The notes beneath the pieces are model-generated. The model saw only the letters and a list, made by a program, of their open reading frames with translations. It did not search any database and had not been told where the DNA came from. This document shows, one piece after another, positions 43,886 through 53,971 of a DNA stretch of 64,000 bases (the stretch's first letter is position 1; each line of letters starts with the position of its first letter). The DNA is taken from NCBI GenBank assembly GCA_938084685.1, contig CALKGE010000008.1:62001-126000 (forward strand), read 5' to 3'. Both the position numbers and the translations under genes were made by a program. This stretch comes from an uncultured Pirellulaceae bacterium (GTDB lineage Bacteria > Planctomycetota > Planctomycetia > Pirellulales > Pirellulaceae).

Positions 43886-44281
43886 GGCAACGATACCTAT
43901 AAAACCATTAAATGAATCGGTAAAACGTCCGAATTCCGATCGTCTCTACCTTGTAATCATACAACGCAAAAACTTAAAGAATAGAGATTTTTCCACTCAT
44001 CTTATATCGACGGACACGCCTCCCGCGACTTCAGTTAAAAATCGGTTTCTGCAATTCGGCACGCTTTCCCGATAAATCAACCGCTACATCACAAATTCTG
44101 CTTATGGATTGAATAGACAGGACAGCCTGTAAAACCGACGTAACCTTACCTCTCACGCAACCTGGCAAGTCCCATTTTTCCAGTCCAACATGATATTACC
44201 CCCATAGACCGTCACTCATTAGGCTTTAAAATTGGGGAAAGTTGGTTGCAGGGTATATGAATCAATCTGGAGAGTTTTCCG
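43886..44281. promoter_or_regulatory. Divergent intergenic region between the propeller gene and the 1349-residue orphan
   Basis: No credible gene. It must hold two outward promoters, but no convincing -35/-10 pair was seen. A short inverted repeat ACAGG-4 nt-CCTGT lies at 44117-44130. The plus-strand gene has GGAGAG about 10 nt before its GTG start. Confidence 0.4.
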
Positions 44282-47200
44282 GTGTCACAAGTGTCAAATC
44301 TGAGTTCGGAAGAATTTGATGCTTTGGAGCAATTGCTCGGTTATCTCAATTTCTCGTCAGGTTCCCCGGACCCACAGTTCCTTCACAACCTCAATATCGT
44401 CTGGCGTCATCTGGCGCAACATCACCCGGACGACACCTGGACTCACCTGTATGACTTTCTGACCGACGCCATTGCCCACTTTTCAAACGAGAAAGAAGCA
44501 TTCTCTCGTATCGAACAGGTACAGGTAGTACTGGAAACCACATTTGACCAGTTGTTACGGTCGTACTTCCTGTTCCATCAGGATTTACTATTTCATTCCA
44601 GTGAAATTCAGGTCTTCAATGCGTTCTTTATTGGCCGTGCGTTTGAAGTCGTTTTGAAAAACGGTCCAGACTTCGCGGCATTAGATTCAGAAACCCTGAT
44701 GAGTCAGTTCAATGACTTCATCGGATTTCGCCCGGTCGCCACACTGGAAACTCAAAAGCACGAGCCCTATATCAATGAATGGCTGCGCCCCGTGCCACTC
44801 TATATTCGAGGAGCCGGAGTTTGTGAAGGTCCTTATAAAGAAGTCGTGGAACTGACGATCCGGTTACTGGAAGAGACGGATGAATCGATTCTGCAGCAAG
44901 CCGGATTTCATCCAGAAAAGTTAAACGAACTGGCGATTGATCCGCGAGCCTATGATTTTGATCACCCTGTCAATAAACGTCCCAATCACCACTTTGGAAT
45001 GTGGGATCCACACCACATCGACAGAGAAGGTTACTACGATCGCTACATTATCCAGACAGTAACACTCGATTCACTCATGACACGATTTCAGGATCGAGAT
45101 GATTTAGCGGCCGATGAGTTGTTGTTTGAGGCTTCAGCAGTCCTGGCGGGTACCATTCTTATGGCATCCGGTATCAGTGGCTGGGGACCTGCCTGCCATG
45201 ATTCAACAACAAACCTTTCCAAACTGATGCCACGCATCGCTGCATACCGCGATAAATTCTACCGTCAGTTACTGGGAAAGATTGGACGTCACCACCGTGA
45301 CCGCCTGGCCGAAGAGGCACTCATCCGACATCAACCTTTTGGGGCCGCCCGCCAGCACCTGAATGCCCAGCTCACCGAAACTCGGGCACGGCAACTTGAG
45401 CACATTCATCTGGGACAGGTGTTTGCCTTCATGGGACACCACGATGCGGCTCGTGATAAAGTCAGTAAAGTTCCTGTCCCTTCCGCCCGATTTCGCTGTC
45501 GCATCGCCTGCCAGCTGGATCAATCTCTGCAGGCTCTGGAAAACGATAATCCGGAACAGGCAGTCGATATCGCCTCTTCCATTTTCTATCTGATCCAGCG
45601 ATCCATTCAATGTGGAGCCTTTGTTGATCCCTGGAACATTCTCGGATTTGACTGCCAATTCAGCCTGTTTCCAGCCATGGAAAACAGTGTCCACGACCAT
45701 CGCATCGACGAACTCATCATTATCATCGAACAATTCTTTGCACTGCTGGCGAAAGCCTGGAGCGACGCAGCGGCGAAGGATAATCAGGATCTGTGCCGTC
45801 AAATCGATACGAAATTCCGAGAGGCGGCCGAGTGGTGGCATCAGTATGCTGCCCACGAAGTAAACAGTGTCAATGCTGCAGATCCGTTCGAATTATACAA
45901 TGCGGCCAAACGCGTCGCCGAAGCACTCAACCTGTGGTACAAGGACCACACAAGTGCTGGTAGCGTCCGCTTTTGGGCACCCTATGTGGAACTCTATGAC
46001 TCTCCCAAAGCCTACTCGCTGGTAATTCATTCGCTGCTGGAACAGGGAGATCAGATCGCCTCACGTGCCCTGTTAATTCACTGGTTGAGTGAAGCAGACA
46101 GAGTCTCACTTGAACAAAACGACTCCTCCTATTACATCCTTTCACGACGCTGGCTACTTGATGTACTTAGCCAATCTTCTGCACAGTTCCTGACTGCAAA
46201 CGCTGATTCCAAACAGACTCAGGATTCCCCTGACGAAACATGGGGCAAGATCCAAAAGTACTTTGACTACCTTGAAGCGAACTCGGAATCGTACTGGGAC
46301 ATTCCTGCCTTTGAATTAGGGCAACCAACGATCTCTCCAGATCCTATCGACGAATTCGATCAAGAGCAGGATGAAGATCCCTACGACATTTTCAGTGCAG
46401 CGTACGAAGATGTCTCGTATGTCGATACAACTAACGATGGAATGGAAGGCAGCATCTTCGATACTTCGCATGGAAACCAGGATGAACTGTTACATGCCGG
46501 TGAACATATTGACCGTCATCTGGCTTTCCACGATAGTCTGGCACAGCAATGGAAAATTGCCGGGCTGGGCCACGCCATCGTCATACGTCAAAGCAGAGAC
46601 AGCATTGACGACAGCTTCATTCAGCAGAGTCTTCATACGATTGCTGGCTGGTCAGAACGACTGCGGCACAACCGAAATGAACTCGAACAACTACTGGAAT
46701 CGATCGGCAGCTACGTGATCGCTTCCCCAGTTGGTGACTTCGAATCAATGACCGAATACGACCGCCAGCGAATCATGCTGGAGTCGATTATGGAACGAGT
46801 GATCTCCACGATTATTGAAGTGACCGACACTCGCCGGATTCTGGATTCTGTCATTCTCTTCCTGGAAAACTCTCTCGAGCCCGCCGGTGAGGAACCAAAG
46901 ATAGTTGAATTTCAATATCTCACCCTGACGGTCTTTGCTGCCCTGATTCAGGGTGATCGTGCTACGGTACGAAAACACTGGCAGCAACTTCTCGACGGAC
47001 TAGCTCAACTCCCACTCCTTTATATCCCACTTTCCAAGGGAGGTGACCCGCGAGAAATCGTGACGCGACGAGTACGGCAACGGACTATTTCGGATCTGCT
47101 GCTATGGTTGCCACGAATGGGTTTCGTCGTGGAAACCTGCCAACTACTCGAAACAGCACGTAACATGGAACGCCAGCACCCAGCCGGTCTGGGAGCGGTC

Positions 47201-48331
47201 ACTGAATTCGACGAATTATTTCATATCGGCTACGAAGCCATCGTCGAATGCCTTATTAATTCAGCTCCCCAGTGGTCTGTCCCTGTGGAAAAGGAAACGG
47301 CGAGCAATGCCTCCGATCCACAACGTGGCGAGGAGCCCTCTCCGGAGGACCAACTCAAAGATGAACAATTGGTGCAAACGCTCGAACAAGTCACCGAAGC
47401 ACTTCTCAGCAGCTGGTTGACACACAGCCAAACGCTACGGCTCTCCATTCTGGAACGAGTTGCCCATCGCAATGCCTGGGAAAATGTTGTGCAGTTTATC
47501 GAGAAATTTGGTGGCGAAATCTTCACGCAACAGTTTTTGGCCATGGGAAATATCCGGGGCATCCTGTTGCAGGGTGTGGAATCCTGGTTACAGGCGATTC
47601 GCGAAGAACCTCATCTGGAATGGCGATTGCTGGATGCGCTGGAGCGTGATATTCCTGCGCAGGAAGCGAGCAACATCCTGTCTCTCATTCTGGAATCGGT
47701 TGTCGAAAACTACTCGGAATACCGTGATTACAATAGTACGACGACCCAAAGCGATCGTGGTGAGCTGCTCTACACGCTTCTTGACTTCCTTCGACTCCGC
47801 GTACGTTACGACCGAATCTGCTGGAATCTTCGTCCCGTCATACTTGCTCATAAACTGCTCATTTCAAATAACAATGACAATGCCGCTCACATCTGGCGGC
47901 AAAGCCTGACCGAGAGAATTCAAGACGAAGCGGACATGTTTGTTATACGGCTGAAAAAACTGCAGTCTCAGTACTCGATCCGTATGCGAACTGTTGCTGA
48001 TCGCGTTGAAGAACGGTTCGTGAGACCGATGGAAGTGGATCACCTGCGATCTCTGGTCAAGCCGAGTCTCGATGAAAGCAAAAATCTCAAAACGGGGCGA
48101 CCCAACTTTGATGAACTGCTGGCTATGACGGATGACCTGCTGGAACATCCATCCGGTGCAGGATTGGAAGTCCCTTCCTGGTTAATTGCGTTGGAAGAGG
48201 AAATCGAGCTGTTACGTTACCCCGATTACATCAAGCACGACGAAAAACGGCTTCGCGAAGTGATACCGCAAACCAAACTATCCTACGATGAATTGCAACA
48301 GCAACTCACCTGGTGGTTGGAACAGCAGTGA
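44282..48331 (+). CDS. Very large cytoplasmic protein of unknown function
   Basis: 1349 residues, beginning with GTG at 44282 (MSQVSNLSSEEFDALEQLLG) after a GGAGAG sequence. No signal peptide, membrane helix or catalytic motif was recognised. It is rich in helices with many Leu, Gln and Asp, and reads like a helical-repeat or scaffold protein. An acidic stretch (FDQEQDEDPYDIF and around) at about 690-735 divides it into two halves, and another acidic linker lies near 1000-1030. The end (YDELQQQLTWWLEQQ) is amphipathic. It stands alone, 22 bp from the convergent hemW. Not named; likely lineage-specific. Confidence 0.75.
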   Translation: MSQVSNLSSEEFDALEQLLGYLNFSSGSPDPQFLHNLNIVWRHLAQHHPDDTWTHLYDFLTDAIAHFSNEKEAFSRIEQVQVVLETTFDQLLRSYFLFHQDLLFHSSEIQVFNAFFIGRAFEVVLKNGPDFAALDSETLMSQFNDFIGFRPVATLETQKHEPYINEWLRPVPLYIRGAGVCEGPYKEVVELTIRLLEETDESILQQAGFHPEKLNELAIDPRAYDFDHPVNKRPNHHFGMWDPHHIDREGYYDRYIIQTVTLDSLMTRFQDRDDLAADELLFEASAVLAGTILMASGISGWGPACHDSTTNLSKLMPRIAAYRDKFYRQLLGKIGRHHRDRLAEEALIRHQPFGAARQHLNAQLTETRARQLEHIHLGQVFAFMGHHDAARDKVSKVPVPSARFRCRIACQLDQSLQALENDNPEQAVDIASSIFYLIQRSIQCGAFVDPWNILGFDCQFSLFPAMENSVHDHRIDELIIIIEQFFALLAKAWSDAAAKDNQDLCRQIDTKFREAAEWWHQYAAHEVNSVNAADPFELYNAAKRVAEALNLWYKDHTSAGSVRFWAPYVELYDSPKAYSLVIHSLLEQGDQIASRALLIHWLSEADRVSLEQNDSSYYILSRRWLLDVLSQSSAQFLTANADSKQTQDSPDETWGKIQKYFDYLEANSESYWDIPAFELGQPTISPDPIDEFDQEQDEDPYDIFSAAYEDVSYVDTTNDGMEGSIFDTSHGNQDELLHAGEHIDRHLAFHDSLAQQWKIAGLGHAIVIRQSRDSIDDSFIQQSLHTIAGWSERLRHNRNELEQLLESIGSYVIASPVGDFESMTEYDRQRIMLESIMERVISTIIEVTDTRRILDSVILFLENSLEPAGEEPKIVEFQYLTLTVFAALIQGDRATVRKHWQQLLDGLAQLPLLYIPLSKGGDPREIVTRRVRQRTISDLLLWLPRMGFVVETCQLLETARNMERQHPAGLGAVTEFDELFHIGYEAIVECLINSAPQWSVPVEKETASNASDPQRGEEPSPEDQLKDEQLVQTLEQVTEALLSSWLTHSQTLRLSILERVAHRNAWENVVQFIEKFGGEIFTQQFLAMGNIRGILLQGVESWLQAIREEPHLEWRLLDALERDIPAQEASNILSLILESVVENYSEYRDYNSTTTQSDRGELLYTLLDFLRLRVRYDRICWNLRPVILAHKLLISNNNDNAAHIWRQSLTERIQDEADMFVIRLKKLQSQYSIRMRTVADRVEERFVRPMEVDHLRSLVKPSLDESKNLKTGRPNFDELLAMTDDLLEHPSGAGLEVPSWLIALEEEIELLRYPDYIKHDEKRLREVIPQTKLSYDELQQQLTWWLEQQ

Positions 48332-48353
48332 CCGGGACAGCGGTTGGCCAGCC

Positions 48354-49484
48354 TCAAAGCAGTTCGGGCCACAGGCTGTCACTCACCAACAGCCCCTGCT
48401 CGGTCAAGCAAAGACGCCCCGCCTGACGCTGCAGCATGCCAAGATCGATCAGCCGTTCGATCTCCTTGCCAGCCAACTCCTGAGGAGTGATTCCGGTCCT
48501 CTCAAAAAACCATTGGTCGGTGAACCCGTCGAGACGTCGTAACGCAAAAACCAGAATCTCCCGATGTAAATCCTCTCCTGAGACCGCTTCCCTCTGAGCG
48601 ACGACCGATTCACCATTGAGCATCTTGCGGATATAGGTGGTTGTACTACGGTGATTGACTTCACGAACACCGCCAACGTATCTGGCCGCACCAGGACCGG
48701 CAGCAAAATACGGATCACCAAACCAATACGCCTCATTGTGCCGACACTCAAACCCGGGTTGGGCAAAGTTGGAAACTTCATAGTGATGGTAGCCGGCGTC
48801 GGTTAACAACCTTCTGGCAGCTAAATAGAATTCACGTTGCACATCGTCACTAAGCTCTTCGAATTCACCACTTTCAAACCGACGCCAAAAACGACTCCCT
48901 TTTTCGACCGTCAGTCCATAGGTGGAGAGATGGACAGGCTGAAATTGCATAAGTCTCTCCAGGTCAGACATCCAACAATCCAGCGTTTCGCCAGGAACTC
49001 CAAAAATGAGATCCATCGATACGGCATCGATCGGTGCGAGCATTTCAAAACAGTGCTGTAACTGCTCGCAGTGGTGTTGACGCTCGAGAAAGGCAAGCTT
49101 TGCCTCATCAAACGACTGGCCTCCTAGGCTGATTCGATTGACCCCAAACTGCTGAAACAACTCCACATATTCAGGACAGATGTCCTCGGGATTCGCTTCC
49201 GTCGAGTATTCCCCATTGTCTGCCAGAGGAAACCAGTACTCGATCAGTTCCAGTAACTCCCGGAACTCGGACCGTTTTAATTCGGTTGGCGTCCCACCAC
49301 CCAGAAAAATGGTATCCACCGGCTGAGGATCACCCAACTGGGAAAGTTCAAGCCGCAGTGCTTCCAGATAGCTTGCATGCAAATCGTGGCGACCAGCCAC
49401 CACTGTAAAATTACAGTATCCGCAACGATGCCTGCAAAACGGAACGTGGATATAGGCGGAACGAGGAACCTGATTGGTCGACAC
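48354..49484 (-). CDS. hemW: Radical SAM heme chaperone HemW
   Basis: 376 residues with the radical SAM cluster motif CRHRCGYC (Cys17, Cys21, Cys24; C-x3-C-x2-C) and a glycine motif TIFLGGGTPTEL. HemW delivers heme to proteins and is often misannotated as HemN. The HemN-type C-terminal domain is short here and retains GVPGETLDCWMSDL and YEVSNFAQPG. GTG 49484 is preferred because AGGA lies 9 nt upstream (minus strand); a GTG at 49505 would overlap the next gene by 10 bp. It is convergent with the 1349-residue gene and directly downstream of the RNase Z-like gene. Confidence 0.9.
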   Translation of the reverse strand: MSTNQVPRSAYIHVPFCRHRCGYCNFTVVAGRHDLHASYLEALRLELSQLGDPQPVDTIFLGGGTPTELKRSEFRELLELIEYWFPLADNGEYSTEANPEDICPEYVELFQQFGVNRISLGGQSFDEAKLAFLERQHHCEQLQHCFEMLAPIDAVSMDLIFGVPGETLDCWMSDLERLMQFQPVHLSTYGLTVEKGSRFWRRFESGEFEELSDDVQREFYLAARRLLTDAGYHHYEVSNFAQPGFECRHNEAYWFGDPYFAAGPGAARYVGGVREVNHRSTTTYIRKMLNGESVVAQREAVSGEDLHREILVFALRRLDGFTDQWFFERTGITPQELAGKEIERLIDLGMLQRQAGRLCLTEQGLLVSDSLWPELL

Positions 49485-49495
49485 GGACGTGCATC

Positions 49496-50341
49496 CTATA
49501 GCCACAGATGTAAACGATCAGCCAGCGACTCAGGCAATGCCGCAGCAACCAGTTTCCTGACTTGATGATAATTGTACCGCGTACTGAAATGCGACGCGAT
49601 AATCAACTCGTTCTCAAACCGGTCTGCTCGTTCCACGAAATCTGTCAAATGCATATGCCCATTTTTGCGAATCTTTTCCTGGCTATGGTCTGCTGCAACA
49701 AACGTCATTTCCGTGATCAGAATTCTCGCTTGATACAGTGCCGGAGTAAGATCCAGACCTTCCGCTTTGGTGTCGCCGGTATACCCCAAAAGTGGAATTC
49801 GCACTTCATGAGAAACTTCCTTGCCGCTCTGCCGCAAATCCCGAATCTCCTCTCCTGACAAGTTGGAATATTCGGGTTTGAGTTTATTACGCCGATGCCA
49901 GACAAGAAAACTTACCGACGGCACTGTATGTCGAGTCTCACCGACGGTGACGATACACTCGCGATTCAGCTCCACTTCATCACCCGGTCGGATACCCACC
50001 AGATTGCAAGGCAATCGTCCACGATCCAGTTTGGTATAGGCCTTCAGGATGTCCTGCACAGTATCAACCGCATGTGCCGGAAGATAGATGTTGGGGGGAT
50101 CCATTTTCATCATTCGGCGTCGCGCAACGTAAACTGGCAAGGCGACAATGTGATCCATATGGCAGTGAGTCACAAACCAGTTCGGCGTTCCCATGAAGTC
50201 CCAGGGATGAGCTCCCAGATCAAAGCCGATTTTCAATTCTGGTATCCGCCAATAAGACTGTACCGCGGCGCGCGAAAAACCCTCGATCGTCAGATCGCCA
50301 TGCGTTATCGATTTGACTGGAAGATTTTTCACGACGATCAC
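49496..50341 (-). CDS. RNase Z-like metallo-beta-lactamase fold hydrolase
   Basis: 281-residue MBL-fold enzyme. The zinc motif is [16 protein letters not shown] (H-x-H-x-D-H), and the ending [21 protein letters not shown] plus [10 protein letters not shown] match the tRNA 3' endonuclease/ElaC group. It could mature tRNA 3' ends, though sequence around the substrate-binding flexible arm is short. The start is GTG at 50341. It lies 84 bp from scpA on the same strand and just before hemW. Either tRNA processing or another MBL hydrolysis is possible; RNase Z is the best single guess. Confidence 0.8.
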   Translation of the reverse strand: MIVVKNLPVKSITHGDLTIEGFSRAAVQSYWRIPELKIGFDLGAHPWDFMGTPNWFVTHCHMDHIVALPVYVARRRMMKMDPPNIYLPAHAVDTVQDILKAYTKLDRGRLPCNLVGIRPGDEVELNRECIVTVGETRHTVPSVSFLVWHRRNKLKPEYSNLSGEEIRDLRQSGKEVSHEVRIPLLGYTGDTKAEGLDLTPALYQARILITEMTFVAADHSQEKIRKNGHMHLTDFVERADRFENELIIASHFSTRYNYHQVRKLVAAALPESLADRLHLWL

Positions 50342-50425
50342 TGGAGAGAAACTGGAAGAACTGAATTATGATTTGGAATCATAATTCTATCCAGCCTAAA
50401 TCGATCGCAGGTAAGGAGAGTATTC

Positions 50426-51241
50426 CTACCGCATTTTCGTCGGCATGTCGTTCAGTACGGGCTTTTTGTGCTCGTATTCTTCAACGTTGGAAACGTCGAT
50501 ATCAGCGTTAAAGTCTGGTCCGCCGGTCACCCAGATATCTCCGCCCACATTGTCCTGCACCGCATCGACACCATGGTGCCGCACGAGTTCCAATATCGAC
50601 AGAAACATCCCGATAATGGCAGTCTTATGCATTCCCATTTGGAAGAACTGCGAAAGTGCCACTCGACCTTCTTTGACAATCCGTCTGTGTATTTGACGCA
50701 TATAGACATGAATCGGAGTCTCATCAAATATGACTGTCTCCTCTGGAGCAACCTGAATATCCTTCAGGATTCGCCCCATCGCACTCACCAGGTCCCATAG
50801 CTCTACGTCCTGGATCGGTTGTTCTGCCATGTTGACTTTGCGAGGTGGTAAATCATTGGTCTGACGAACATGCCGCTGCCCCCAACCCCGAGCTCGTGTC
50901 TCGAGCATCATGGCCGCATCCCGATACTGTTTATATTCCAGCAGACGCTGAACCAGCTCATCTTTGGGATCTTCGATTTCTTCTTCCACTTCCTCTGTAC
51001 GGGGAAGTACCAGCCGTGACTTGATTTCCACCAATGTGCTGGCGATCTCCAGGAAGTCACTCACTTCATCAATATTTAACTGGGTTAAAATCTCCAGAAA
51101 TTCGAGATATTGATCCAGAACTTCAGCAACCGCCACTTCGGATACGTCCACTTCATGTTTACGCACCAGATAAAGCAGCAAGTCCAGCGGACCCTTAAAT
51201 ACACTCAGTTCAACACGAAAATCTTCCGCGGTCTGTGCCAT
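50426..51241 (-). CDS. scpA: Segregation and condensation protein A
   Basis: 271-residue kleisin subunit that bridges the SMC heads of the condensin complex during chromosome segregation. Signatures are FKGPLDLLLYLVRKHEVDVSEV at residues 14-35, TQLNIDEVSDFLEIASTLVEIKSRLVLP and the winged-helix C-terminal end. Complete at normal length. ScpB, its usual neighbour, is 5.5 kb away here (56.7-57.5 kb), so the common scpAB operon is split. High confidence. Confidence 0.93.
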   Translation of the reverse strand: MAQTAEDFRVELSVFKGPLDLLLYLVRKHEVDVSEVAVAEVLDQYLEFLEILTQLNIDEVSDFLEIASTLVEIKSRLVLPRTEEVEEEIEDPKDELVQRLLEYKQYRDAAMMLETRARGWGQRHVRQTNDLPPRKVNMAEQPIQDVELWDLVSAMGRILKDIQVAPEETVIFDETPIHVYMRQIHRRIVKEGRVALSQFFQMGMHKTAIIGMFLSILELVRHHGVDAVQDNVGGDIWVTGGPDFNADIDVSNVEEYEHKKPVLNDMPTKMR

Positions 51242-51645
51242 AGATTACTTCCATCGGTAAGTCAGAAATCGTCGTATCGACCCTCAAATAACAGGAAATC
51301 GTAATCTACAGAGCTTGCACACTCCTAGACCAAATCTTTTGATTCATTAAAAAAAGAACAATTCATATTGATTTGTATTTTGCAAAGCCGTATTTTGCAG
51401 ATAAGAGCATTGATTTTTTACTTGCATGTTTCCCACCTATCGATACCAATGCTCCCCCCACCCGCGAATAATCCTCACTGCCTCCCCATTGAGGAAGTCC
51501 ATCGCACATACCGTGGCTATGGCTACTTAAAGATATTCACAACCATTTGAGCAACTTTCACTTGGGAGCCGTGTTGAATTCTGGCAAACCACATATTGCG
51601 CAGTTATGACTTACTCAATTGCTTTCAGGTAATGGAGGATGTGTG
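51242..51645 (+). other. Gene-free region between scpA and the pentapeptide-repeat gene
   Basis: No credible coding sequence. AT-rich around 51330-51430, which is likely promoter DNA for one or both divergent genes. A direct repeat GTATTTTGCA occurs at 51375-51384 and 51390-51399, start points 15 bp apart. No clear -35/-10 pair recognised. Confidence 0.4.
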
Positions 51646-52293
51646 ATGATTGAAATTAAACATGCAACAACTCACGATGTTCTGTACAGACTCGAAGAAG
51701 ATTCGTTACGGGACGCCCACCTCGATAATTCAAAACTTGCCGGAGCAGATCTTTCAAATCAGGATCTGCGGGGAGCTACATTCCGTAATGCAGACCTGCG
51801 GGAAGTCAATTTTCAGGGGGCGAATCTGCAGGGAGCCATTTTCAGTAATGCCGATGTGAGTCGTTCCGATCTCGCGAACGCCAGTATGCAAGAGTCTGAT
51901 TTTACAAATGCCTTTCTGGATGATGCCTCACTGGTGGACGCCAATCTCACTAAGGCAATTCTACGATACAGCAAGATGAATCGAGCCGACTGTACCAATG
52001 CCGTATTTTCGGGAGGCGATCTTAGCCTGGCAGAAATGGAACAGGTGATCTGTATTGATGCTGTTATGGAACATTGCGATCTGCGCGGGGCCAACCTGAG
52101 TGGAGCCGACCTGACGGGCGCCAATCTGACAGGCGCCAACCTGAACGGTGCCAAGATGCTGGATACCAAAATGGTCGACGTAAGAATGGCTGGCGCGAAT
52201 ATGGAAAACTCGATCGGTCGACACGGGAAAATGTTTCCCACCCACCATGCCGAGGGCAAGCAATCCAATTGGTGGGAATTCTGGAAACGTTAG
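51646..52293 (+). CDS. Pentapeptide-repeat protein
   Basis: 215 residues, about 30 consecutive A(D/N)LxX pentapeptides from about residue 28 to 185, for example GADLSNQDLRGATFRNADLR and GANLSGADLTGANL. They fold as a right-handed four-sided beta-helix. Family members mimic DNA (MfpA, Qnr) or act as scaffolds. ATG 51646 follows GGAGG at about 51634; a TTG 27 bp upstream is an alternative. No membrane helix. It stands alone and overlaps the LarA-like gene tail to tail by 4 bp. Function cannot be told from the repeat. Confidence 0.88.
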   Translation: MIEIKHATTHDVLYRLEEDSLRDAHLDNSKLAGADLSNQDLRGATFRNADLREVNFQGANLQGAIFSNADVSRSDLANASMQESDFTNAFLDDASLVDANLTKAILRYSKMNRADCTNAVFSGGDLSLAEMEQVICIDAVMEHCDLRGANLSGADLTGANLTGANLNGAKMLDTKMVDVRMAGANMENSIGRHGKMFPTHHAEGKQSNWWEFWKR

Positions 52294-53579
52294 CCAGAGA
52301 CTTCTGGAATGACGTAAGGACCGCGCGGGATCACCGCAATTGACGCGCTTTCTCCATGCTTGCTGAGTGCCTGCTCTACCGCAGATTCCACACTCCCTGC
52401 CGCCGTTACATAAAGCCGGTTGATCGTGGCATCTGGTAAACCGTCAGTCACCACTTTGACTTCCGCCTTACGTAAGACTTTGGCTAACATCTCCAGTTGC
52501 CATTGATCCATCACAAAGTAATCTGGAGACATAATCGCCTCCATGAAATCTTCGATATCCGGGTGACGTTCAAATAGACTGGCAAATTCATCACTGCCAA
52601 TCCCTTCACTCATACTGGCAGCGACAATGATTGTGCCGTCCTGCTTCACGATGGGAACAGCCGCCATCATTCCTTTGACACTCTGATAAAATGTTGTATC
52701 GAGTGGATATCCGGCTGAGGAAGTAACAACAATGTCGTACTCGTGATCCACTCGATCCACGACTAGCTGACGACAAAAATCAACACCCTCCTGGAAAGCT
52801 GCCAACTGATCACCGGCCACAAACTTGAGCGGACGCCGCTGAGCATCAATGACAACGTTGACTATAAAATTACACCCGGCACGATTCGCTATCCAACTAT
52901 TCTCGCTATGAACCGGATTCCCATGTAACTGACCTGTGGCAGCAAGCGGATGCTCCAGAAAACGGGGACTGTGCCACGCTCGGATGGTTTCCAACCCTGC
53001 AATGCCCGGACAGATCAGCTTCCGGCCTCCTGAAAACCCCGCCATGAAGTGGGGTTCGATCAGCCCCACCGTAATCTTCATATCAGCTTCCATGTAATGG
53101 CTGTTAATCCACATCGGGATCCCCCGAGGTGACTTCCCCAGATAAACCAGCTGGTTCCGATCCCGAGCATCATGGTTGAGGATGGTATACCTATCAGCAA
53201 TCTCTGGGCCTACCATCTCCAGAATTTCTTCCGGTCGACTGGGGCGGTGCAACCCGGTCGCAATCAATATCTTGATATTCTCGGGCGAAATACCACCAGC
53301 ATGCAGCGTCTCTAAAAGAGGTTCAAGAATAAGCTGATTGGGAACGGGCCGGGTAATATCACAGATTACGATACAGGCAGAAGAACGCCCCTGAATGATT
53401 TCACTCAGAGGCGGCGTGCTGGTTGGATTGTGGAAGACTTCCTGCAGTGCGGCCCGATCTGTTTGATGCGGCTGGTCTGCGATCGGAACCGCTGGCTTGT
53501 ACTCCAATATCCTGATATTCAGGTGGTCAGGCAGAGTAACTTCAAGTCCCTGCTTTCCGTAGTCAAGGCGTACGTCCAT
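52290..53579 (-). CDS. LarA-like nickel-pincer racemase (DUF2088)
   Basis: 429 residues, two-domain LarA family protein that racemises or epimerises 2-hydroxyacids using a nickel-pincer nucleotide. Candidate ligand and catalytic residues: ATGLHRP (His), NHDARD, GGRKLICPGIAGL (Lys and Cys that bind the cofactor) and RAWHSPRFLEHP (His). The cofactor makers LarB, LarC and LarE are not in the window. Lactate itself is not certain, since related enzymes act on malate, sugar acids and other 2-hydroxyacids. Start ATG 53579. Gap to the small basic gene is 15 bp. Confidence 0.87.
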   Translation of the reverse strand: MDVRLDYGKQGLEVTLPDHLNIRILEYKPAVPIADQPHQTDRAALQEVFHNPTSTPPLSEIIQGRSSACIVICDITRPVPNQLILEPLLETLHAGGISPENIKILIATGLHRPSRPEEILEMVGPEIADRYTILNHDARDRNQLVYLGKSPRGIPMWINSHYMEADMKITVGLIEPHFMAGFSGGRKLICPGIAGLETIRAWHSPRFLEHPLAATGQLHGNPVHSENSWIANRAGCNFIVNVVIDAQRRPLKFVAGDQLAAFQEGVDFCRQLVVDRVDHEYDIVVTSSAGYPLDTTFYQSVKGMMAAVPIVKQDGTIIVAASMSEGIGSDEFASLFERHPDIEDFMEAIMSPDYFVMDQWQLEMLAKVLRKAEVKVVTDGLPDATINRLYVTAAGSVESAVEQALSKHGESASIAVIPRGPYVIPEVSG

Positions 53580-53594
53580 CTGGTATCAGGACAA

Positions 53595-53813
53595 CTATTC
53601 GTCATCCCCCTGATCAGCGTCAGTGACCTGTTTGACTTTCTTCTTACGCTTCAGCGAGACTTTAGCCACACGTACTTTGGGAAGGCCAAAAGGAGAATCT
53701 CCGGTGTTCCAGCGTTCTTCTTCCGCAAGCTGCTGCAATCGTTCAACACGTGTCAGCACATTACGGCTCTGGATCAAACCACGAGAAATCTTCAAACTCT
53801 TATCAATTGTCAT
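53595..53813 (-). CDS. Small basic protein of the Planctomycetes-Verrucomicrobia-Chlamydiae group
   Basis: 72 residues with a conserved pattern: MTIDKSLKISRGL, RNVLTRVERLQQLAEEERW, SPFGLPKVRVAKVSLKRKKK and an acidic tail. It matches from memory the TIGR04137 type small basic protein that is nearly confined to that superphylum and suspected to bind the ribosome or RNA. Its lysine-rich core fits nucleic acid binding. Its 15-bp gap to the LarA-like gene suggests a shared transcript. Short, but the pattern and start are convincing. Molecular role unknown. Confidence 0.82.
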   Translation of the reverse strand: MTIDKSLKISRGLIQSRNVLTRVERLQQLAEEERWNTGDSPFGLPKVRVAKVSLKRKKKVKQVTDADQGDDE

Positions 53814-53971
53814 TATTAAAACTCCAAGGTGTAACTGGAGAAAACAATACCTGTGTTAGAATTCCCCAGTATAGAACCGCCAGATCGTATCATCAACCGG
53901 TAAAAGAGAGGGGACTAGACGATTCTCGACAGTTTTATCCCCCAAAAACGACTGTTTTTGCAGTTTTTAAT

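Noticed and set aside
45269-45856. Minus-strand open frame of 195 codons inside the 1349-residue gene
   Set aside because: The plus frame is continuous over 4 kb with good codon use; the antisense frame has no signal.
49484-49505. Longer hemW start at GTG 49505
   Set aside because: Would overlap the RNase Z-like gene and has no ribosome binding sequence, while GTG 49484 has AGGA at good distance.
51375-51399. Direct repeat GTATTTTGCA x2 as an attachment site or iteron
   Set aside because: Only two copies, no integrase or replication gene nearby, AT-rich context makes chance likely.
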